A stretch of DNA of 64,000 nucleotides, from assembly GCA_030407315.1 (NCBI GenBank), contig JALQPE010003270.1, forward strand, positions 1 to 64,000, in the 5' to 3' direction. Shown one piece after another: positions 58,144-64,000 of the stretch (position 1 is its first letter; each line of letters begins with the position of its first letter). The stretch comes from Asparagopsis taxiformis. Its lineage: Eukaryota; Rhodophyta; Florideophyceae; Bonnemaisoniales; Bonnemaisoniaceae. Both the position numbers and the translations under genes were made by a program. The notes beneath the pieces are model-generated. The model was not told the DNA's origin. It worked only from the letters and a program-made list of their open reading frames with translations, and searched no databases.

Positions 58144-59983
58144 TTCTTGCTCCGTTCAGTTAGCACGCATTACATTCTCCTTGCAATAAACTCGTCTTGT
58201 TGGTATCTACGTGTCGCCCTTCCCGCCTCTTGGTTCCTCCACTTGGTACACGCGCTGTAGTGTGACGCTGGGGGCCGGCCGGTACGCGGCGTGCCAGATC
58301 ATGAGGCACGCAAGCGTCGGTGTGCCTTCGGTAAGGACGCGCGTGTCGTGGCTCAAAGCCGTATGTGCCCGTTGTCCACGTCGCCGTTCGGGGGACAACC
58401 GGACGAAATCGGCCATCAGCACGTGCCGATATTTCCAGCCTGCGTTGGGTTGCGTGTGTTGTGGAACTTGAGAGGGGGGTGAACGGGGTGAGTTGGGGCG
58501 GCCGGTACGCCGGAGCGCGATCGTCGTAATGCGTTCGCTTCGTCGGTTCGTCGCGCGTGGTTCTCGCCGCCGCGGGTTAATTCCATCGCGCGTTCGCTCG
58601 CGGTCGCGTCATCGGTTCGTTGCTACGCGCCTTCGTTTTTCGCCTTCGCGTCGCCTCGCTTGCTACCTACGTTCGTGTCTCACTATCGCATCCGCTGTTC
58701 CATGGCTAGAGCGGGGCGAAAGGGCCTTATTCGCGGGCTCCCGTGTGGGTCGCCTCTTTCTTTTTGTAGACTAGGCCTCATTCTCCGCGCTTTCGCTGAG
58801 GGGGAGATGCGCGCGTGAATGCCACTATATTCTCGGTGGAGACCGGCGTACGTCCAGGTGACTGCGTCTTTCCACCGAGTTCGAGATGCTCGCTGGAGTC
58901 TGCGCGTGTTGTCGTCCAATCAAATGACGGCAGCGAGGGACGGCTTGTCACGGCGTGGGGGTCAGTGTGGCGGCGGCGCAATCCAGGTGCCCCTTCGCCA
59001 ACAATTTTCTCGTGGGACAATTTTTGCGGGACGGTCAAATTGCTATTCCGCCGGGCCAGACTGCGCACCCAATTTCGGAGCCGCTCCCCTATTTTCGCGC
59101 GAAACCCATCGCTGGTTCCAGCGCATCGCACATCTCCTAGAGTCAGTCAGGGAGTTAGTCGGTGCCGGGCTTGCACGCATTTTCCAGGTTGTGCGCCGAC
59201 ATACGTGAGCGAGACTCTCAGTACGTGACATGGCGCGACCTCTGCGTGACGGTAGGCGGTTATTGAGGGTTGCATAGCGTGGGCGACGAGTAGCTGCAGG
59301 GCGAACGAAGAGTAGTTGCGTGGCGAACGAAGAGCGGTCGAAGCGCGGGCGAGGAGTGATACGTGGTGTCTCCTGGCAGTCTTGGCGCGACTTGCGCAGC
59401 GGTTCCCGAACCTCGCACAGGTGGTCAGCGGGCGGCGCCTAGGGCGTAAGCGAGTGGGTTCGATTCCCACGCATCGACGGCGTTCTGCGCGACGCGTGTT
59501 AGCACCAGCAATACAAAACGTTCGTTTGTAGGCTCGCACAAGCGTTCAACTTCCCAGTTAGTCTAGCCCAGTGTGGATTGCCTCCGTGCGGATAGCTGAC
59601 GCGAGTAGTAACGCGACGCGCAAGCGACGAATCATGTGCGGCCTGTCGGACGAGTGCGTCAGCGGCTCGCGAGCGGCGTCGCTCCATTGCGTGCGGCGAC
59701 CGTTCCAAGTCATTCAGCGATAGAACGTCAATTGCGCAGGGCGCGGTGAAACTTCGTCTGACGTCGCGACTGACGTTTTCGTGCGGTGTCACGTTATCGA
59801 CTGAACCGGTTCGAGAATACTGGGCGCTGCGGGCACACGAAATAGACGGCAAGGATGATATGTCGGCGCGCTTTTTCGCATACGCGTCGGAGCGAGCCTC
59901 ATGGTCCTGGCCCGTTTTCTCCATGAGATCTGCAGGCGTCCTCCTTGGTTCGTATGCCGCTCTTGGCTCGGCGGTTCTGCACG
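58144..59983. other. Spacer between antisense gene and pol of element C
   Basis: About 1.8 kb of GC-rich sequence with only short frames. It occupies the same place as 48629-50107 in B but shows little similarity and lacks the 9-bp repeat. An isolated tRNA T-arm-like string near 59450 is discussed under rejected items. Confidence 0.45.
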
Positions 59984-62900
59984 TTAGTTGCGTGGCGGGC
60001 GATGGCGCGTCCTCTTGTCCGCTAACCGCGAACTGGAGCGACTGGGTGGCGTCCGGCGCGGTTTGGTGACGCTTGTCGCTTCCGGTGTGCGCTTCTTCGG
60101 CCGGGGTCCCCGGCGGTCGCGTGACGTAGCGCGGTCGGGCTCGGTGTCGCGTCCGGCGGCGCTCGAAGCGGTTCGCTTTAGGTCCTTGCGAAAACGTGCC
60201 ACAATAGGTGCGGGTAGTGAGCCCACGGGTTCCCAGGTATCATCGCGCGGCGAATATCCTTTCCAGCGCACTCGGAAAACGGCTTCCCCAGCATCGTCAA
60301 TGCCTTCGGCCATGAGTTTGTCAATCATAAATTCGCGCGTTCCGTACCCAGACTCTGGGCTAACTTTGCGCGAAGCTTCGAGGTCGCGTTCGCTGCGTTG
60401 CGTAGCGTCGTTAGCGGCTTCCGTTGCGGTAGCATCTTCCTCGTCGTCTAGCGGGGAAGGCGCGGGCGTCGCAATACGCGGTGCGACACGGATGCGGTCG
60501 GAACTAACGAGCTCGGGCACGCCATCTATTACGATTTCGTAGGTATGGCCGCGACAGCCTATTACAGGGAAAGGGCCGGAGACGGGGTAGTCCAATTTCG
60601 ACGCACGCGCTCCTTCGTCTCGCTGCGCTTGAGTCGTCGCTCCCGCGCGGGTATCCAAGTAGACTTGGTCACCCACCTTGATTTCCTTGTTCACTGCGCG
60701 TACGCCGCGGTCGAAATCCCGTTTATACCGCGCTTGCGCCTTCTTCAGCGCGTTTGCTGCGCGCGCGTAGGCGTCCGATAATCGCGCTAGAAATTCCATG
60801 CGGAGAAACGGCGTGCTGCGAATCGTGTCCACTTGTTCCGTTCCCAGCGATACGGGGTAGCGTGTGAGCGTAAGTTCGAACGGCGACGTATTCGTCGAGC
60901 GGTGTATCGCGCGGTTGTAAGCGTACGCTAGCGCGTCTAAATGCTCGTCCCAATCTCTGCGCTCTTCATCTACATAATGGCGCAGCGTCGCGACGATGGT
61001 GCGGTTCATGCGCTCGACTTGTCCGTTCGATTGCGGATGGTACGTCGTTGTGAATATGTTTCGCGTACCCATCAGCGCGCAAGTCTCCTGAAACAGCTTC
61101 GAGCGGAATTGCGGCCCATTGTCCGAAAGTAGCGTGCGCGGCGGTCCATAGACGAACACCCAATCTCGGCAAAATGCCTTCGCAACGGCGAGCGCGGATA
61201 CGCGTCCGAGCGCGATGAGTCGGCAGAGTTTGCTATAGCGGTCTGCGATTACAAGTACGAAGCGGCGTTGGCGCGGAGTCTCGGGCAGCGGCCCAAGGAT
61301 ATCGATAGCGACGTCTTCGAGCGGGCGCGTCGCGGGGAATAGCTTCAGGGCGTTCGTGTGGCGATATTGCGTAACTCGGTTACGTGCGCACGCGTCGCAC
61401 TGTCTCACGGTGGTGTAGACGTCCACGCTCATCATCGGCCAGTAGTACGCGCGTCGGATTGCGTCATACATGCGTCGCGCGCCCGGATGTCCTGCGGTTA
61501 CCGCGTAATGGTTAGCTCGCAAAATGCGCCCCTTAATCGCTTCGGGCACGACTATCTGCGTGGCGTCGTCGAGCGGCGCGGTCCTCATAAGTATCCCATC
61601 GGGGGACAGGTGAAAGCGCGACTGCGGCGCGGTTTCGACATCGCGTTTCGCGTTTTGGCAGAATTCGTCCGTCGCTTGCTCGCGAATCCACTCGTCAGTG
61701 GACACGGGCGGTTCGATGCACGACCGAGTTGCCAGTAGGCAGTCCAAACTCGGGTAGTATTCTGCGTAGTCGCATAGTAGCGCGGTATCGGTTCGCGCAT
61801 AAGCGTCCGCGTGCGGTTCAACGATATTCGCGGCGTCGAAGCAGGGTATCTCGTCCGGTATTTCCGTCTCGTCGCCGCTTCGCGTGGCCATTCGCGAGAG
61901 CGCGTCGGCGATGACATGGCGTTTACCCTTTTTATATTCGACATCGAACTCGAACTCGGCGAGTCGCAATCGCCAGCGCGCCAGCCGTCCTTCCGCAGAG
62001 GTCATGTTTAGAATCCAGCGCAGCGAATTGTGGTCCGTGCGAACCGTGAACTTCCGTCCTTCTAGATACGCACGTAGTAGTAACACTGCCCATACCACCG
62101 CGAGGCATTCGCGTTCCGTCGTCGAATAATTTCGCTCCGCGTCGTTAAGCGTGCGCGACCAGTATCCGACTGGATGTAATGTGTCTTCGTCCGCGTCTAG
62201 CTGTAATAATGCGCATCCGATTTGTCCTTGCGACGCGTCGGTATCGAGCACGTATGGGTGTCCCTCGCGCGGCAGGCGAAGGATAGGCGGAGATAGCATC
62301 GCTCGTCGCAATGATTCGAACGCGCGCGTTTGCTCTGGCGTCGGCACGGATAGCTTTCCAGGCGAAATAGTATGTCCCAGGTAGTCTACCGAGCGCTTGA
62401 AGAACTCAGTCTTCGCGAATTTAAGCGAAACGCCAGCGCGTCCGAGGATTCCCAGTATCTCGTCGACGTGATGCACGTGCGCGTTTACGTCGGCGGAGAA
62501 GATGATTACGTCATCCAGGCAGACTAGGCAGTGCTGCCATTTCACGTTCGCGAGCAAGATATCGAGCGCGCGCTGAAACGTCGCGGGCGCGTTCGACAGT
62601 CCGAAGGGCATGCGGCGGAAGCGATACGTACCAACATGCGACGTAAACTTAGTCTTGTCGCGGTCGGCGTGCGCTACTGGGATCTGCCAGTATCCCGAGT
62701 TGCAGTCCAGCGTAGTGAAAACCGTCGCGTTACCGAGCGAATCGACGCAATCGTCCATGCGCGGAATCGGATACGCGTCCTTGACGGTGGCGGCGTTTAA
62801 GCGGCGGTAGTCGATGCAGAAGCGGGAAGTCCCGTCCTTCTTAGGCACGACTACGACCGGGCTCGCCCATTCCGATGTAGCAGGTTCGATCACTCCAGCG

Positions 62901-64000
62901 CGGAGCATCTTATCCACTTGCGTACGGATAATTTCGCGCGACGCGTGTCCGGCGCGGTACGGCGGTTGGTTGACGGGGGTCGCCCCCGGAACCAGTTCGA
63001 TGCGGTGTTCTGTCGCGTGGATGGCTCCAAGCGTGCCATTCCACATTTGCTCGTGCTTTCGCAGCATCTCGATAATTCGCGCGTGTAGGTCGTCGTCTAC
63101 TCGCTCATCGCGTAGCGTCGCGCGTAGGAGGTCTTCCCAGTGCGGCGTCGCGTTCGCAATTCCGTCGGCTTCGCGCAGGTCCGGCGGGTTCGTCGCGTTG
63201 CATGGCGTCGCATCGTCGGGCGGTCGGTCTTGTGGAGTCGGCGCCTCTTGCGCAACTTGTAGGCAACCTACGGGGTTGGGCACCGCGGCGCCCAGCTTCA
63301 TGCCTTTGGGCAATACCTGGAGGCGGGTGCCGGCGTTGTGCACGTGCACGCTGAAGGGCACGTTCCTTTTAACCAGCGTTTCACCGTTGGCTAGACGAAG
63401 CAACTTCTGCCCGTAGAGGTCAGTCGCGGGTATCGTGATGCAGCGTCCGTCAGCGCCCGTGGTGACTTCGATAGCTTGCGTCGCGTGCGGCGGAATCGAC
63501 GTGCGGCGCGCAACGCGGATTGGTGCGAATTCTGTCGGTCGGGTAGTCTTGGGGGTCGGTGCGCGGCGCGGTTTCGTCGGCGTTCGTGGGAGCATCGGAA
63601 CGTGGTCTCCATAGCGGGTTCGCAACGCGCGCTGCGGCCCAGTATAGATCATCCGAACCACGCGGTCGATGAAGTCTGCTCCCAGAATGCAAGGGACGGA
63701 TAAGCGCGGCATCACCAGGAAAGTTTGAAGGTGCGCGCGGGCACCTAGAAGAACGCTAAGTCGCAACGACGCGTTCGGCGCGAGGCGTCGTCCATTCGCG
63801 TCGATAATTGCGCAGCGCAGCGTTGGCGGCGTAGCGTGGCGCTTCCAATCAGCGCCTAATACGTTCTCGCGAATGAGGCTCGGGCCCGCGCCGGTATCAA
63901 GCACAGCGGTCACCGCGGTGGCCGTGCGTAGATTATATCCGACGCGTACCTCGAGTTTGTAGTTCGCGGTAGGGGTCTGAAACAGGACCACTGTTTCGGG
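59984..64000 (-). CDS. Element C pol polyprotein: protease, RT, RNase H, integrase, chromodomain (open frame, continues past edge)
   Basis: An open frame of at least 1335 codons. Counting from Met 63991: protease D32-T-G-A; RT SRFCIDYRRLNAATVKDAYP, TTLDCNSGYWQIP and CLDDVIIFS (B has YLDD); RNase H DTDASQGQIGCALLQ and DHNSLRWIL; integrase zinc region GHPGARRMYDAIRR...CDACARNR; catalytic D (VAIDILGPLPE), D (LLSDNGPQF) and E (GQVERMNRT); the GPF-type tail (YPVSGPFPVIG); chromodomain VRWKGYSPRDDTWEPVG; and a basic C-terminus. An in-frame loss of 58 residues after GKLSVPT removes the RT/RNase H connection (LRSFLGTCNVYRRFVE in B), so the enzyme is probably inactive although the frame is open. The frame continues beyond base 64000. 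Confidence 0.9.
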   Translation of the reverse strand, partial: PETVVLFQTPTANYKLEVRVGYNLRTATAVTAVLDTGAGPSLIRENVLGADWKRHATPPTLRCAIIDANGRRLAPNASLRLSVLLGARAHLQTFLVMPRLSVPCILGADFIDRVVRMIYTGPQRALRTRYGDHVPMLPRTPTKPRRAPTPKTTRPTEFAPIRVARRTSIPPHATQAIEVTTGADGRCITIPATDLYGQKLLRLANGETLVKRNVPFSVHVHNAGTRLQVLPKGMKLGAAVPNPVGCLQVAQEAPTPQDRPPDDATPCNATNPPDLREADGIANATPHWEDLLRATLRDERVDDDLHARIIEMLRKHEQMWNGTLGAIHATEHRIELVPGATPVNQPPYRAGHASREIIRTQVDKMLRAGVIEPATSEWASPVVVVPKKDGTSRFCIDYRRLNAATVKDAYPIPRMDDCVDSLGNATVFTTLDCNSGYWQIPVAHADRDKTKFTSHVGTYRFRRMPFGLSNAPATFQRALDILLANVKWQHCLVCLDDVIIFSADVNAHVHHVDEILGILGRAGVSLKFAKTEFFKRSVDYLGHTISPGKLSVPTPEQTRAFESLRRAMLSPPILRLPREGHPYVLDTDASQGQIGCALLQLDADEDTLHPVGYWSRTLNDAERNYSTTERECLAVVWAVLLLRAYLEGRKFTVRTDHNSLRWILNMTSAEGRLARWRLRLAEFEFDVEYKKGKRHVIADALSRMATRSGDETEIPDEIPCFDAANIVEPHADAYARTDTALLCDYAEYYPSLDCLLATRSCIEPPVSTDEWIREQATDEFCQNAKRDVETAPQSRFHLSPDGILMRTAPLDDATQIVVPEAIKGRILRANHYAVTAGHPGARRMYDAIRRAYYWPMMSVDVYTTVRQCDACARNRVTQYRHTNALKLFPATRPLEDVAIDILGPLPETPRQRRFVLVIADRYSKLCRLIALGRVSALAVAKAFCRDWVFVYGPPRTLLSDNGPQFRSKLFQETCALMGTRNIFTTTYHPQSNGQVERMNRTIVATLRHYVDEERRDWDEHLDALAYAYNRAIHRSTNTSPFELTLTRYPVSLGTEQVDTIRSTPFLRMEFLARLSDAYARAANALKKAQARYKRDFDRGVRAVNKEIKVGDQVYLDTRAGATTQAQRDEGARASKLDYPVSGPFPVIGCRGHTYEIVIDGVPELVSSDRIRVAPRIATPAPSPLDDEEDATATEAANDATQRSERDLEASRKVSPESGYGTREFMIDKLMAEGIDDAGEAVFRVRWKGYSPRDDTWEPVGSLPAPIVARFRKDLKRTASSAAGRDTEPDRATSRDRRGPRPKKRTPEATSVTKPRRTPPSRSSSRLADKRTRHRPPRN

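Larger units (their letters stand above)
54339..64000 (-). mobile_element. Ty3/gypsy chromovirus C, minus strand, incomplete at right edge
   Basis: The 3' LTR (54339-55124) is at the left, then the opposite-strand gene (55306-58143), a spacer, and pol (59984 to the edge) reading leftward. Gag and the 5' LTR lie to the right of the window. It is inserted in copia element D, 248 bases from element B and in the opposite direction. The left flank is GGTAC, so a GGTAC duplication is expected after the missing 5' LTR. Confidence 0.92.

Noticed and set aside
59420..59480. tRNA-like T-arm GTGGGTTCGATTCCCAC
   Set aside because: The T stem-loop is perfect, but no acceptor strand complementary to GCATCGA lies at the right distance upstream and no credible anticodon arm forms. 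It is not called a tRNA gene.

Overview
The window is nuclear DNA of an intron-poor eukaryote. A short gene-bearing stretch (1-7.3 kb) is followed by about 56 kb of transposable elements and repeats. The three host genes are all on the minus strand and show no convincing introns: the N-terminal part of a DDX42/RH24-type DEAD-box RNA helicase, a Patched/Dispatched-like sterol-sensing-domain membrane protein, and a MiaB/CDK5RAP1-type tRNA methylthiotransferase with a parvulin-like N-terminal domain. An intron-poor, retrotransposon-rich genome with an organellar-type MiaB would suit a red alga, and an oomycete or other protist is possible. The sequence alone does not settle this.

Layout: 1-7.3 kb host genes; 7.3-9.4 kb no recognised genes; 9.4-17.4 kb decayed Ty3/gypsy chromovirus A (5' LTR, gag, pol with chromodomain, no 3' LTR found); 18.5-33.2 kb a repeat-rich block bounded by CACTA-type ends and filled with palindromic and tandem arrays, holding one decayed gene with a dioxygenase-like domain; 33.2-33.7 kb a PIF/Harbinger-type transposase fragment; 33.7-34.5 kb a solo chromovirus LTR; 34.5-35.9 kb remnants of minus-strand Ty1/copia elements; 36.6-41.0 kb and 54.1-54.3 kb a plus-strand Ty1/copia element D split by chromovirus B (40962-54090, two LTRs, 5-bp target duplication); 54.3-64 kb chromovirus C in the opposite orientation, also inserted in D and running off the right edge.

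The most interesting feature is a large protein-coding gene between pol and the 3' LTR of elements B and C, on the strand opposite gag-pol. It is about 950-990 codons long, with a conserved Trp/Pro-rich domain, an Ala/Gly linker, a long coiled coil and a basic tail. The two copies differ mostly at silent third positions of the antisense frame (16 of 17 changed codons in the 24 codons I aligned). That pattern indicates selection on an antisense protein. The pol genes of B and C are far more alike (about 93% in a sampled stretch) than the antisense genes (about 75%), so the 3' module appears to have a separate history.

Both left-hand host genes (helicase and Patched-like) carry eight single-base frame breaks, each cured by adding one base, while the neighbouring MiaB gene is intact. 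Sequencing or assembly deletions or local decay are the likely explanations.
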